Part shown: one piece after another, positions 46,303-54,873 of the stretch
Numbering within the stretch: position 1 is the stretch's first letter
Layout: every line of letters begins with the position of its first letter
NCBI GenBank assembly: GCA_002255365.1
Contig: NCBI01000010.1
Location: 1-64,000 of the forward strand
DNA from: Chromatiales bacterium 21-64-14
GTDB lineage: Bacteria; Pseudomonadota; Gammaproteobacteria; 21-64-14
Direction: 5' to 3'
Length of the DNA stretch: 64,000 nucleotides
Program-made: the position numbers and the translations under genes
Notes under the pieces: model-generated
What the model saw: the letters and a program-made list of their open reading frames with translations, nothing else
The model's database searches: none
Told to the model about the DNA's origin: nothing

Positions 46303-48723
46303 TTACCACCCAGTGGGTTGGGGTTGATAATCTAGGATATCACGTTTCATCAGCGCATCGACGCGGTTGCCCAGGCGGCCCAGGCCCTTAAGTTCTAGCT
46401 GGAGCATGATCGAGGTATTGGGCGTTCCGGCGGTTGTGCTTACGTAACGGCGGGTCACTACCTGCAGTATCCAGCAGCAACTCTCGTACTGTGCGCCTGC
46501 CATCCCTTCCAACAGCAGGTGATCGCGCAGGGATTGATTCCAACGCCCGAACACGGCCCAACGCTGGCTGATGGGCCATAGGGCGGAGACGTCTGTCTCT
46601 TCCAGGATGCCGCGGCGAAAACGATACGATATGTTGAATACCGATCGATTGTTACCCTGATATCCGAGCCGCACCTCACTGCGGTCGAATTGCCGCTGAT
46701 TGGGGTTCCACAGCAGGCCCCCGGTCAGGGTCCAATTGGGTCCCCATTGCGTGGAGCCGCGTGCGACTACGTCCGAGGCGCGGCCGGTTTCCACCGGTAT
46801 GCCAGGCAGCGTCACCCGTTGATTCTGGAAATAGAAGATCTGACCGATCATTGCATCGAACGGTTCCTGGCCGGTGACGGGGTTCAGAAACCGTGTCGAT
46901 ATGGCGGCGGTGAGCTGGTTGGCGTCGCCTTGTCGATCAGCGCCGACGAACCGGTTGTCGTGGAACAACTGGGAAAAATTAAAGTCCAGCGCGCCGGTGT
47001 CGAACACCGGGATATCGGACTGGTTGCGGTAGGGGACATAGAGGTAATACAGCCGTGGTTCCACGGTCTGGAGGTATTGGGTGCCGAACCAGCGCAGTTT
47101 CCGGTCCAGGTACAAGCCGGTATCGAGGCTCGCGATTGGCGTGGTGCGGATTGGGTGCGAATCGATGCCGGGAGCGGTGTTCTGCAGGCTGTACGCGGTG
47201 TAGCGCAGCGCCGTGGTCGGCGTGAAGAAGAAGGCCCGCCCTCCCAGAGGGAGGCTCACCGTCGGTTTCAGGTCGATCCTGGCTCCGGTCACGCTGTCAG
47301 GGCGGTTGAAATAGTCCATCTCTCCCTTGGCCCCGTAGTCGAGACCATATATGCCGAAGGGCTGGCGTGCCTGTAACAGGATCTCCGGCAGCCGCGCGTA
47401 GGGCTGGCTCGCAGCAGGCAACGTCGGGTCGACGGTCTGGAAATCCTGGGCCCGGGCGAGCAACGACCAGTGGTCCCCGTAGTAGGACACATCCCCGCGC
47501 CGCTCCAGGAAGGAGGTGCTCGCCGTGGTGAGGCTGTTGCTCAGGTCCGTGAGATAGGTCTTGTCGGAGACGTAGTTCAGGTTAAGGTCGATGTTCCATC
47601 GGGGTGCCGGGTTCTGCTGATGCTGGAACGATACCGCCCCGCGCGCCTTGTCCAGGATGAGGTCGCGTGGGATATAGGCCAGTTTCAGGGTGCCATGGTT
47701 GTCTGGGTTGAGATAGCGGAACTCCCCACCCAGCAGCAACCCGCGTTTGCTCATGATCCGTGGGGTCAGGGTCGCGTCGCGGTTGGGCGCGATGTTGAAA
47801 TAATAGGGTGCGCTGAATTCGAAACCGGAGTTACTCGAGCTGCCGACGCTCGGTATCAGGAACCCGGACTTGCGCTGGTCATTGATGGGGAAGCTAAGAT
47901 AGGGAAAATAGAACACCGGCATGCCGGCCAGGGAGAGAGTTGCGTTGTGTGCGACCCCGATCCCGGTCGCGCGGTTGATGTACAGACGCGTGGCCTTAAT
48001 GCGCCAGTCGTTATGCCCGGGATCACAGGTGGTATAGGTGATCTGCCGGCCTACCGCCCGGTATCGGCTCTCCATTTGGATGGTCTTGGCGGTGCCGTGG
48101 GCATGGCGGTCCACGAGTTGGTAGCGGGCTTGGCCCACCTCTCCGGTGTTGTTCGCCAAATCCATGTGTGCGGAGCGTCCGCGGACCGTCAGTCCACCAT
48201 CCGCAAACAGTACATGGCCGGCGGCGTTGGCGGTGTCGTCGGAACGGTCGTACTGCGCCTGATCCGCCATCAGTTCCTGCCCATCACGCTGGATCACCAC
48301 GTTGCCGTTGAGGGCGTAGGCGTCGCGTTGGCGCACTTCCACCTGGTCTGCGCTGAGGTGGGTGGTGCCCGGCGGGCCGGGCAACGGTTTGAGTACCCAC
48401 CGGGTCGGCGTCCAGCTGCACAGGCCGCCGGCCCCAGCGTTATGCGGGAACTCCGGCAGCGTCCGGGCCGTGGTGTCCGCGGCCGCGACGGGTCCCGGTG
48501 CGCGCGCCGCGGTGGCATGACCGCCGGAATCGGTGGCGGGCGGCGGGGCGGTGGGGACCGGTCGGCTGGTTGGGCCGCCGGACCGGGCGCACGCCCAGCC
48601 GGTGCCGGAGAGATCCGCTGCGCAGTCCCACGGGGTATCAGTCCCCGGAGGTGTTGCGTAGGCGCGCGGAAGAATAGCCCAAGCCAGGAGCAAGACCGAG
48701 AGCCGGTGAGATGGGGATCGCAC
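46303..48723 (-). CDS. lptD: LPS assembly protein LptD
   Basis: An 806-residue outer-membrane protein that inserts lipopolysaccharide into the outer leaflet with LptE. Signal peptide (LSVLLLAWAILPRAYA), a poorly conserved Ala/Pro/Thr-rich segment (about 45-95), an OstA/LptA-like jellyroll (TTHLSADQVEVRQRDAYALN, VNADQAQYD-like repeats) and the 26-strand barrel domain. Cysteines sit near residues 33, 45 and 103 and as a CC pair near the end (YESCCWILQV), compatible with the disulfides needed for function. Start GTG 48723 lacks a clear ribosome site. Confidence 0.94.
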   Translation of the reverse strand: MRSPSHRLSVLLLAWAILPRAYATPPGTDTPWDCAADLSGTGWACARSGGPTSRPVPTAPPPATDSGGHATAARAPGPVAAADTTARTLPEFPHNAGAGGLCSWTPTRWVLKPLPGPPGTTHLSADQVEVRQRDAYALNGNVVIQRDGQELMADQAQYDRSDDTANAAGHVLFADGGLTVRGRSAHMDLANNTGEVGQARYQLVDRHAHGTAKTIQMESRYRAVGRQITYTTCDPGHNDWRIKATRLYINRATGIGVAHNATLSLAGMPVFYFPYLSFPINDQRKSGFLIPSVGSSSNSGFEFSAPYYFNIAPNRDATLTPRIMSKRGLLLGGEFRYLNPDNHGTLKLAYIPRDLILDKARGAVSFQHQQNPAPRWNIDLNLNYVSDKTYLTDLSNSLTTASTSFLERRGDVSYYGDHWSLLARAQDFQTVDPTLPAASQPYARLPEILLQARQPFGIYGLDYGAKGEMDYFNRPDSVTGARIDLKPTVSLPLGGRAFFFTPTTALRYTAYSLQNTAPGIDSHPIRTTPIASLDTGLYLDRKLRWFGTQYLQTVEPRLYYLYVPYRNQSDIPVFDTGALDFNFSQLFHDNRFVGADRQGDANQLTAAISTRFLNPVTGQEPFDAMIGQIFYFQNQRVTLPGIPVETGRASDVVARGSTQWGPNWTLTGGLLWNPNQRQFDRSEVRLGYQGNNRSVFNISYRFRRGILEETDVSALWPISQRWAVFGRWNQSLRDHLLLEGMAGAQYESCCWILQVVTRRYVSTTAGTPNTSIMLQLELKGLGRLGNRVDALMKRDILDYQPQPTGW

Positions 48724-48847
48724 GAATGTGAGTCACGTTCTGATTGGCGGCCCCTAAAATGTCACAGAACGGCCGCGTCTTCAAACCGGCATGCGGCCTT
48801 TGGGACCGCGGCCTCAGGGAGGGTCGTGAGGCGCCGGGTCGAAACGC

Positions 48848-50062
48848 TCAGGGGTGTACGCGGCGCAAGGCATGGGTCGCGGATTGTTCCGCAGGTCGGT
48901 AAAGGTAGTCGCGGGTAAGGGGGACCGCGCTGAGCTGTTGGGAGAGCTGAACCTGGAATACCACCAAATCGCGCCAACGGAACGACGCGGCGCAAGCGGC
49001 GAGATAGAATTCCCACATCCGGCAGAACCGTTCACCGAGGCGCTCGGCGACCTCCGCGCGGTGGGTCTCGAAGCGTTCCAGCCAAGCCTCCAGGGTAAGC
49101 GCATAGTGCAGCCGCAATACCTCCACGTCACACAGGCGCAGCGCACTAGGCTCGATGGAGCGGCTGAGTTCGGACAGCGCCGGAATGTAGCCGCCCGGAA
49201 AGATATGCCGACGAATCCAAGGGTTGGTGGAACCCGACGGGCCGCTGCGCCCGATGGTATGCACGACCGCCACGCCGTCTGGCTCGAGGAGTTCCGTGAT
49301 TCGTTTGAAGAAGCGCCGGTGATAGGGCACGCCCACGTGCTCGAACATGCCGACGCTGACCACGCGTTCGTAGCGCCCGGAGTGTTCCCGGTAGTCCTCG
49401 AGCAGGAATCGCACGCGCGTCTCCAGGCCGCGGCGCCGGGCGCGGTCCTGCGCCACACGCAGCTGTTCCCGGGACAGCGTAAGACCGGTTACCTCGACGT
49501 CGCCGTGCTCTGCGAGAAACAGCGCCAGTCCGCCCCAGCCGCTGCCAATGTCCAGGACACGCTGGCCTGGGTCCAGGCGCAGTTTGGTCATCAGGTGATG
49601 GCATTTGGCGCGCTGTGCTTCCTCCAGGCTGGCATCCGGCGTGAAGAAGTATGCGCAGGAATACTGCAGGTCACGATCGAGAAACTGGCGGAACAGCCAC
49701 TCGTCCAGGTCGTAGTGGCGCGCGACATTGCGGTAGCTGCGTCGCACCCGGTTCCACTGCTGGGCCAAGCGTCGCAGCGGCTTCAGGAACCGGCCGTGTT
49801 CGCGGCGGCCGGACGTCGGGAAATTGGCCATCAACACCTGCAAGAGGTGCAGCGGCCCCCCGGGACCGGCGTCCCAGCGGCCATCGAGGTAGGTCTCGCC
49901 CAGCTCCCACTCCGGATCGCGCGCGATCCGGACGAGGGTCCTGCGCTCCGGTATGATCCAGCGGGCCTGCGGCTGCCCGTGCCCAAATTGATAGACATCA
50001 CCCGCGAGATGCAGGTCCAACCGCCCGTGCTGGATCTGTTTGTCCAACCGTCGGAGGTCCAT
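48848..50062 (-). CDS. Cyclopropane-fatty-acyl-phospholipid synthase family protein
   Basis: A 404-residue SAM-dependent enzyme that would add a methylene across unsaturated acyl chains. N-terminal lipid-binding part (ELGETYLDGRWDAGPGGPLH), then YSCAYFFTPDASLEEAQ, the SAM site VLDIGSGWGGLALFLAEHG, VSVGMFEHVG and FPGGYIPALSEL, followed by the C-terminal helical part FYLAACAASFRWRDLVVFQVQ. All blocks of the Cfa family are present. GGAGAG (complement of 50070-50075) precedes ATG 50062. Cyclopropanation is a common acid-stress trait; that link is inference. Confidence 0.9.
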   Translation of the reverse strand: MDLRRLDKQIQHGRLDLHLAGDVYQFGHGQPQARWIIPERRTLVRIARDPEWELGETYLDGRWDAGPGGPLHLLQVLMANFPTSGRREHGRFLKPLRRLAQQWNRVRRSYRNVARHYDLDEWLFRQFLDRDLQYSCAYFFTPDASLEEAQRAKCHHLMTKLRLDPGQRVLDIGSGWGGLALFLAEHGDVEVTGLTLSREQLRVAQDRARRRGLETRVRFLLEDYREHSGRYERVVSVGMFEHVGVPYHRRFFKRITELLEPDGVAVVHTIGRSGPSGSTNPWIRRHIFPGGYIPALSELSRSIEPSALRLCDVEVLRLHYALTLEAWLERFETHRAEVAERLGERFCRMWEFYLAACAASFRWRDLVVFQVQLSQQLSAVPLTRDYLYRPAEQSATHALRRVHP

Positions 50063-50226
50063 TAGACTGCTCTCCAGTCGCGACTCCTACGATATTCCTC
50101 GCCCTGGGAAAGGGTCAAGGGGGCCACGCCGGGCCCGTGCGGACCGCGATACTGCGTGGTTGGGTGTCCGACGGGGACTCAGGAAACGCCGCTGAGGCGG
50201 CTCGGAACGCGGTGTTTGGGAGTGTA

Positions 50227-50733
50227 GTGCTTAGGACCTTAGTGGATATCTGCCGGTTCCGCGCCGGTCCCCAGGATCTGTCGGTCGCGGCGGACCAGAT
50301 CACGAGTTGTGTCGCAGCCTATGTCACCGTGGATCTGCTGTTACTCAGCCGCGGTGCCGATATCCAGTCCGCCCTGTTGTTGACCGCCGCCGATACCGGG
50401 TTGTTGATGGCCCTGTGCTACGGGATTCTCGTCTGGTATCGCGTAGCACAGCGTTTTCCCCAGACCCTGACCGCCCTGACCGGCTGCAGCGCCTTGCTGT
50501 CGGTGCTGGAGGTGCCGGTGTTGTGGTGGCTGGACCGGCTGCAGGCGATGCACGCGGACGCCACCCTGGCGTTGTTGGCCTTGCTGCTGATCGGAGGGTG
50601 GAGCGTCGCGGTAGTCGGCCATGTGCTTCGCCACGCATTGTCGGTCGGACTGTTCCGGGCGATGGTGTACAGCGTGGTGTATTTTTATCTCGCCTATTGG
50701 TTGGCCGGCTGGCTGGCGCCGGTGAGCGGCTGA
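50227..50733 (+). CDS. Multi-pass membrane protein, unknown function
   Basis: A protein of about 168 residues with four or five membrane helices (CVAAYVTVDLLLLS, LTAADTGLLMALCYGILVW, TLALLALLLIGGWSVAVVGHVL, AMVYSVVYFYLAYWLAGWL). The soluble start reads LRTLVDICRFRAGPQDLSVAAD, resembling small inner-membrane proteins found beside mpl in other gammaproteobacteria. No function known. I chose GTG 50227, close behind GGGAG (50218-50222); the frame is open from GTG 50137 (198 residues). It precedes mpl by 57 bp. Confidence 0.7.
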   Translation: MLRTLVDICRFRAGPQDLSVAADQITSCVAAYVTVDLLLLSRGADIQSALLLTAADTGLLMALCYGILVWYRVAQRFPQTLTALTGCSALLSVLEVPVLWWLDRLQAMHADATLALLALLLIGGWSVAVVGHVLRHALSVGLFRAMVYSVVYFYLAYWLAGWLAPVSG

Positions 50734-50790
50734 CCGATCGCGGGCCGGTGTTTTCCGCTATCATCCCGGGGCGGGCGGCGGAGGACTCGG

Positions 50791-52185
50791 ATGCGCATCC
50801 ACATACTTGGGATCTGTGGGACTTTCATGGGAGGGCTGGCGCTCCTTGCCCGGGCCTTGGGCCATGAAGTGCAGGGGTCGGACGCCAACGTCTATCCTCC
50901 CATGAGCACCCAACTCGCGGCTCAGGGTGTGATCCTCCGGGAGGGATACGATCCCGGGCATTTGGAACCGGCGCCGGATCTGGTGATCGTTGGCAACGCC
51001 CTGTCCCGCGGCAACCCCGCCGTCGAGTCTCTGCTGGATCGCGGGCTCCCGTACACCTCCGGGCCCCAATGGCTGGCGGAGCATGTACTGCAGGGACGCG
51101 GGGTGCTGGCGGTGGCGGGTACCCACGGCAAGACCACCACGGCGAGTTTGTTGACCTGGATCCTGGAGTGCAGCGGACTCGAACCTGGTTTCCTGATCGG
51201 TGGGGTGCCGGCCAACTTCGGGGTCTCCGCGCGCATCGGGGGCGGCCGGTACTTTGTGGTCGAGGCAGACGAGTACGACAGTGCCTTCTTCGATAAGCGG
51301 TCCAAGTTTGTGCATTACCGGCCCCGGACCCTGGTGTTGAACAACCTGGAGTTTGACCACGCCGACATCTTTCCGGATCTGGCGGCGATCCAGCGCCAGT
51401 TTCATCACCTGATCCGCACGGTTCCGGCGACCGGACGCATCCTGTGCCGCAGCCACGACGGCAATCTTCGGGAGGTGCTGGACCGGGGTTGTTGGACACC
51501 GGTGGAGCGCTTTGCCCTGGAAGACGAGGATGACGCCGCTGCGCCTTGGCGGGCGTGCGGGGTGGCAGCGGATGGGAGTCAGTTCCGGATCCGGCACGGA
51601 ACGGATCACGACGCCGAGGTGGTGTGGCCGCTATTGGGACGGCATAACGTGTGCAACGCCCTGGCGGCGGTGGCGGCTGCGGCGCAGCTTGGGGTGGTGC
51701 CGGCGGAGGCTGCGCGGCACCTGGCATCGTTCCAGGGGATCCGCCGACGCATGGAGTTGCGCGGCGAGGTGAACGGGGTGCGCGTCTATGATGATTTTGC
51801 CCACCACCCCACCGCGATCGCCACCACCCTCCAGGGCCTACGGCGCCATGTGGGACGTGCGCGGGTCATCGTGGTGTTGGAGCTGCGCTCCAACACCCTG
51901 CGCATGGGCGTGCACCGGGAACGGTTGGCACCAGCGGTGGCGGACGCCGACCAAGTGTTGCTCTATAGGCCCCCGGATCTGACCTGGGATCTCCAGCCCG
52001 TCGCGGCCCGGATGGGCCCCCGAGCCGCGGTATTGGGTGAAGTGCAGGCGATTGTGGATCGCATTGTCGCGGATGCGCGGCCGGGGGACCATGTGGTGGT
52101 GATGAGCAACGGCGCGTTCGGCGGGATCCACGAGCGATTGTTGCGGGGACTGGGTGCCACGCGCGCCCCGTCGGCGGTACCATGA
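50791..52185 (+). CDS. mpl: UDP-MurNAc:tripeptide ligase (murein peptide ligase)
   Basis: A 464-residue Mur ligase reattaching recycled L-Ala-D-Glu-meso-DAP to UDP-MurNAc. [22 protein letters not shown] opens the N-terminal domain; the ATP loop is [15 protein letters not shown] (near 110); [20 protein letters not shown] and [16 protein letters not shown] distinguish Mpl from Mur[12 protein letters not shown] opens the C-domain. ATG 50791 fits. It ends with a 4-base overlap with ubiX. Confidence 0.95.
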   Translation: MRIHILGICGTFMGGLALLARALGHEVQGSDANVYPPMSTQLAAQGVILREGYDPGHLEPAPDLVIVGNALSRGNPAVESLLDRGLPYTSGPQWLAEHVLQGRGVLAVAGTHGKTTTASLLTWILECSGLEPGFLIGGVPANFGVSARIGGGRYFVVEADEYDSAFFDKRSKFVHYRPRTLVLNNLEFDHADIFPDLAAIQRQFHHLIRTVPATGRILCRSHDGNLREVLDRGCWTPVERFALEDEDDAAAPWRACGVAADGSQFRIRHGTDHDAEVVWPLLGRHNVCNALAAVAAAAQLGVVPAEAARHLASFQGIRRRMELRGEVNGVRVYDDFAHHPTAIATTLQGLRRHVGRARVIVVLELRSNTLRMGVHRERLAPAVADADQVLLYRPPDLTWDLQPVAARMGPRAAVLGEVQAIVDRIVADARPGDHVVVMSNGAFGGIHERLLRGLGATRAPSAVP

Positions 52186-52811
52186 ACCAGACCCCACAAT
52201 CGCGCGCCGGGACCATCGCGATCGCCATGACCGGCGCGTCCGGTGCGGTCTATGGCCTGCGCCTGCTGGAGTGTTTGCTGAACGCCGGACGCCGGGTATA
52301 TCTGATGGTTTCCACCCCGGGGCAGATCGTGGTCGGCATGGAGACCGATCTGAAACTTCCGAAACGGCCCGGGGAGATGGAGCGGCGGCTCGCCGCGCGC
52401 TACGGCGCGGAACCCGGACAACTCTCGGTCCTGGGCCTCGACCAGTGGACCGCCCCGGTGGCTAGCGGCGGTGGCGCCCCGCGGGCCATGGTGGTGTGCC
52501 CGTGCACCACCGGGACCCTCGCGGCGATCGCCTGCGGTGCCAGCGACAATCTGATCGAACGCGCCGCAGATGTGGTGTTGAAGGAGCGGCGCAAGCTGAT
52601 CCTGGTGCCGCGTGAAACACCGTTCTCGGTGATCCACCTGGAAAACATGTTACGTCTGGCGCGTGCCGGCGCGGTCATTCTTCCCGCCAATCCGGGGTTC
52701 TACCATAAGCCGCGGGAGATCTCAGACCTGGTGGATTTTGTGGTAGCCCGGATCCTCGATCACCTCGAGGTTGAGTGCGATCTTGTGCCCCGCTGGGGGG
52801 AAGGGCCCTAG
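52182..52811 (+). CDS. ubiX: Flavin prenyltransferase UbiX
   Basis: A 209-residue enzyme making prenylated FMN, the cofactor of the UbiD decarboxylase of ubiquinone synthesis. [20 protein letters not shown] is the FMN-binding opening; [40 protein letters not shown] and [20 protein letters not shown] follow; [13 protein letters not shown] closes the site. ATG 52182 overlaps the mpl stop (ATGA), so the pair is co-translated. Confidence 0.95.
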   Translation: MNQTPQSRAGTIAIAMTGASGAVYGLRLLECLLNAGRRVYLMVSTPGQIVVGMETDLKLPKRPGEMERRLAARYGAEPGQLSVLGLDQWTAPVASGGGAPRAMVVCPCTTGTLAAIACGASDNLIERAADVVLKERRKLILVPRETPFSVIHLENMLRLARAGAVILPANPGFYHKPREISDLVDFVVARILDHLEVECDLVPRWGEGP

Positions 52812-52912
52812 CCGTTTGTGTCGCTATGGTGCCGATAGCGCTGCCCAGCCCTAAACTTTCGCCGCAAAGTTACGAAACACTGGTAAGCACCCTTAGCCGG
52901 CGCGTCACCCTG

Positions 52913-53500
52913 ATGGATGAAATCCAAGTCCCCCTGTTCCCGCTGCATGCGGTGTTGTTTCCCGGGGGACCCCTGCCTTTGCGGGTGTTCGAACCCCGTT
53001 ACCTGGATATGGTCAGCGACTGCTTGAAACGGGAGCGCGAATTCGGGGTCTGTCTGATCCGCCAGGGAGACGAAGTGGGGCAGGCCGCGTCTACCCACGA
53101 GGTGGGGACCCTTGCCCGGGTCGCGGACTGGAACGTGCGCGCGGACGGCTTGCTGGGGATCACGGTCCATGGTCAGGGCCGGTTTCAAGTCGAGTCGGTG
53201 GACGTCCAGGGGAACCAACTCTCCGTGGCCCATGTGCGTCTGATGGCCGAAGAGCCCGCCGCAGAGATTCCCCAGGCGTGCCGGCCTATGGTGGACCTGC
53301 TGGGCCGCATGCTGGCGCGCTTTGAATCCCTCTACGGTAGTTTGCCCACCCATTTTGACGACGCCCGGTGGGTTGGTTGGAGGCTGGCCGAACTGCTCCC
53401 GCTGCGCTTGTCCCAGAAGCAGTACTTCCTGCAACTCACGGACCCACTGCAGCGCCTGGAGCGGCTCGGTGAGATCGTTGACGGCATGGAACTGGCCTAA
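52913..53500 (+). CDS. Lon-substrate-binding-domain protein
   Basis: A 195-residue protein consisting of the N-terminal substrate-binding (PUA-like, LAN) domain of Lon protease without ATPase or protease parts. VPLFPLHAVLFPGGPLPLRVFEPRY, EFGVCLIRQGDEVG and the C-terminal helices LAELLPLRLSQKQYFLQLTDP are typical of stand-alone members. Function unknown. ATG 52913 (MDEIQVPLFPL) is the family start; the frame upstream is open back into ubiX. It is separated from ubiX by 101 bp. Confidence 0.85.
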   Translation: MDEIQVPLFPLHAVLFPGGPLPLRVFEPRYLDMVSDCLKREREFGVCLIRQGDEVGQAASTHEVGTLARVADWNVRADGLLGITVHGQGRFQVESVDVQGNQLSVAHVRLMAEEPAAEIPQACRPMVDLLGRMLARFESLYGSLPTHFDDARWVGWRLAELLPLRLSQKQYFLQLTDPLQRLERLGEIVDGMELA

Positions 53501-53853
53501 GCGTCGGTCCGGAAGGCGGAGGGGCGGTAGCGACGCGACGCATTTTCGCGGTCCCCTTGGGATACGCTGGTACAAGGGTCCCTGATCGATCACGAAACGA
53601 CCCCCCGATTTTCTAATCGCTCGGCTACACATCCTCGATCACGGTCTTGTTTCCGGACATACCGCTGCGTGCGCCCGGACGGGCGCGCACCACCCGCATT
53701 CGCTGCGACCGGGTGTCGGCGGTGGGTCCGCGGCGCCCGGCGGTTGTTCGTGTGTACGGCCCCCGCGGGAGGGGCCGGGCGAACAGCGGGGGCCTTCCGA
53801 TGGGATCCAAAATCTTCGCGCCATGGGTGTCGGGCGTGGCCGACGGCGTTGTG

Positions 53854-53881
53854 TTGAATTCCGATAACTAATTATTATATA
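53854..53881 (+). promoter_or_regulatory. Candidate rightward promoter in the AT island
   Basis: TTGAAT (53854-53859), a 16-bp spacer and TATATA (53876-53881) embedded in a run of A/T. Transcription would start near 53889 and meet the hairpin at 53965-53992 about 100 bases later. No coding sequence lies in between. Confidence 0.5.
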
Positions 53882-53960
53882 AAATTATTTTTATGTTCCC
53901 ATCCTGCGACAATGTGGTACTCCGGCCATCGGTCGTGGGTGGCACGGCGGTCCGCACACG

Positions 53961-53992
53961 AAAAGGGCGCGATCCCGATGAGGATCGCGCCC
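53961..53992 (-). terminator. Terminator of the small secreted-protein gene
   Basis: GGGCGCGATCC (53965-53975) and GGATCGCGCCC (53982-53992) form a perfect 11-bp stem with a 6-base loop. On the minus strand it is followed by TTTT (complement of 53961-53964), as expected for an intrinsic terminator 65 bases beyond the stop of the leftward gene. On the plus strand the following TGTGTT is weak but might also stop transcription. Confidence 0.8.
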
Positions 53993-54056
53993 TGTGTTCA
54001 GGGAAGTGGTGGCACGGGGCCAAGGGTCTGGCGCTCGTGCCGCCCGAACGGATTTA

Positions 54057-54284
54057 CTACTGCCCCGGGTTCTGGCAGCGCGGGTCCGTCGGATGCTTAC
54101 GGCAGTAGGCCTTGGTGGGTTTTGCATTGGTCTGCTGCGCGGCCGGCGCCCCCCGCAGCGCGGAAGCATGGAGCCCCGCCGGGCTGGAAGACGCGAAGGC
54201 GGGAGCGCCAATCCAGGCGGCGGAAGCCAACAGGCCTGCCAGCACGGTGGCGGGGAGGAAGCGAAGGCGATTCGTGCGGTCCAT
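54057..54284 (-). CDS. Small secreted protein, unknown function
   Basis: A 75-residue precursor: MDRTNRLRFLPATVLAGLLA is basic then hydrophobic, and APAFA gives a likely signal-peptidase site near residue 31. The mature part is about 44 residues, Ala/Ser/Pro-rich, ending KAYCRKHPTDPRCQNPGQ with two cysteines. A perfect AAGGAGGT (complement of 54289-54296) precedes ATG 54284 and a strong terminator follows, so it should be well expressed. I do not recognise the family. Confidence 0.75.
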   Translation of the reverse strand: MDRTNRLRFLPATVLAGLLASAAWIGAPAFASSSPAGLHASALRGAPAAQQTNAKPTKAYCRKHPTDPRCQNPGQ

Positions 54285-54507
54285 GATGTACCTCCTTAGT
54301 ATTGCAGTCATTCGAACGGGTCATCCGAGATCGCTGCCATCGGCGTCCCCGTGTCCAAGGGGCAGCAAGTCATGTGCCAAGGTCACTTAAGTTCATTAAG
54401 AACAACTATTTGACTGGCGTTAGGGCCAGGGCTGTGTCGCGGTGATCAGTTTCGCGGGAATGTCGTGGGGGGATCCGGCGACGCCGGGTGTCCGCGTTCG
54501 CGACGGT

Positions 54508-54873
54508 TCAGTTTGCAGGGGCTTGCAGCCACGCGACCAGCAACCACAGGCCTACCCATACTGCGGCTACACTGAGCACCAGCACCGCGGCCGCGCCGAC
54601 GTCCTTCGCGCGCTGAATATCGGGGTGTTGTTCGGGGTGCAGACGATCGGCGAGTTGCTCCAACGCGGTGTTGAACAGCTCCGCGGCGATTACGACCGCG
54701 GTCAGGGCGCCGGCCAGCGCCCACCATACGGGGGATACGCCTAGCGCGACCAGCGCCGCCAGCAACAGCGTCGCGACGATGCCCTGGGTGCGCAGGCTTT
54801 GTTCGTGGCGCCACGCGGATCGGAGTCCCGCCAAGGCAAATCCGAGCCGTTCCCGGAACGGCCTATTTTTCAC
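54508..54873 (-). CDS. dgkA: Diacylglycerol kinase (DagK type)
   Basis: A 121-residue integral-membrane kinase phosphorylating diacylglycerol (or undecaprenol in relatives). Three membrane helices; LRSAWRHEQSLRTQG opens it, and the catalytic family block AAELFNTALEQLADRLHPEQ with KDVGAAAVLVL is clear. ATG 54873 lies inside the last codons of the upstream fusion gene (11-base overlap), so the two are coupled. It recycles diacylglycerol formed, for example, by envelope glycan synthesis. Confidence 0.93.
   Translation of the reverse strand: MKNRPFRERLGFALAGLRSAWRHEQSLRTQGIVATLLLAALVALGVSPVWWALAGALTAVVIAAELFNTALEQLADRLHPEQHPDIQRAKDVGAAAVLVLSVAAVWVGLWLLVAWLQAPAN

Larger units (their letters stand above)
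53501..54056. other. Gene-poor region with AT island and hairpins
   Basis: No supportable coding frame in 556 bp. GGCCCCCGC (53758-53766) and GCGGGGGCC (53786-53794) make a 9-bp hairpin that may end transcription from the left. An abrupt AT-rich patch at 53855-53892 follows, with promoter-like hexamers described separately, and then a second strong hairpin at 53965-53992. The rest shows nothing I can name. Confidence 0.6.

Noticed and set aside
48724-48847. Sigma-E promoter for lptD
   Set aside because: A TCAGA-like -10 is present on the minus strand, but no GAACTT at the right distance.
48854-50065. A 403-codon open frame antisense to the CFA synthase gene over its whole length
   Set aside because: The minus frame contains every Cfa motif; the plus frame has no recognisable domain and its openness is expected from GC-rich codon use.
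53893-54108. A 71-codon frame starting right after the AT island
   Set aside because: No Shine-Dalgarno, and it runs through the hairpin and into the antisense of the small secreted gene.
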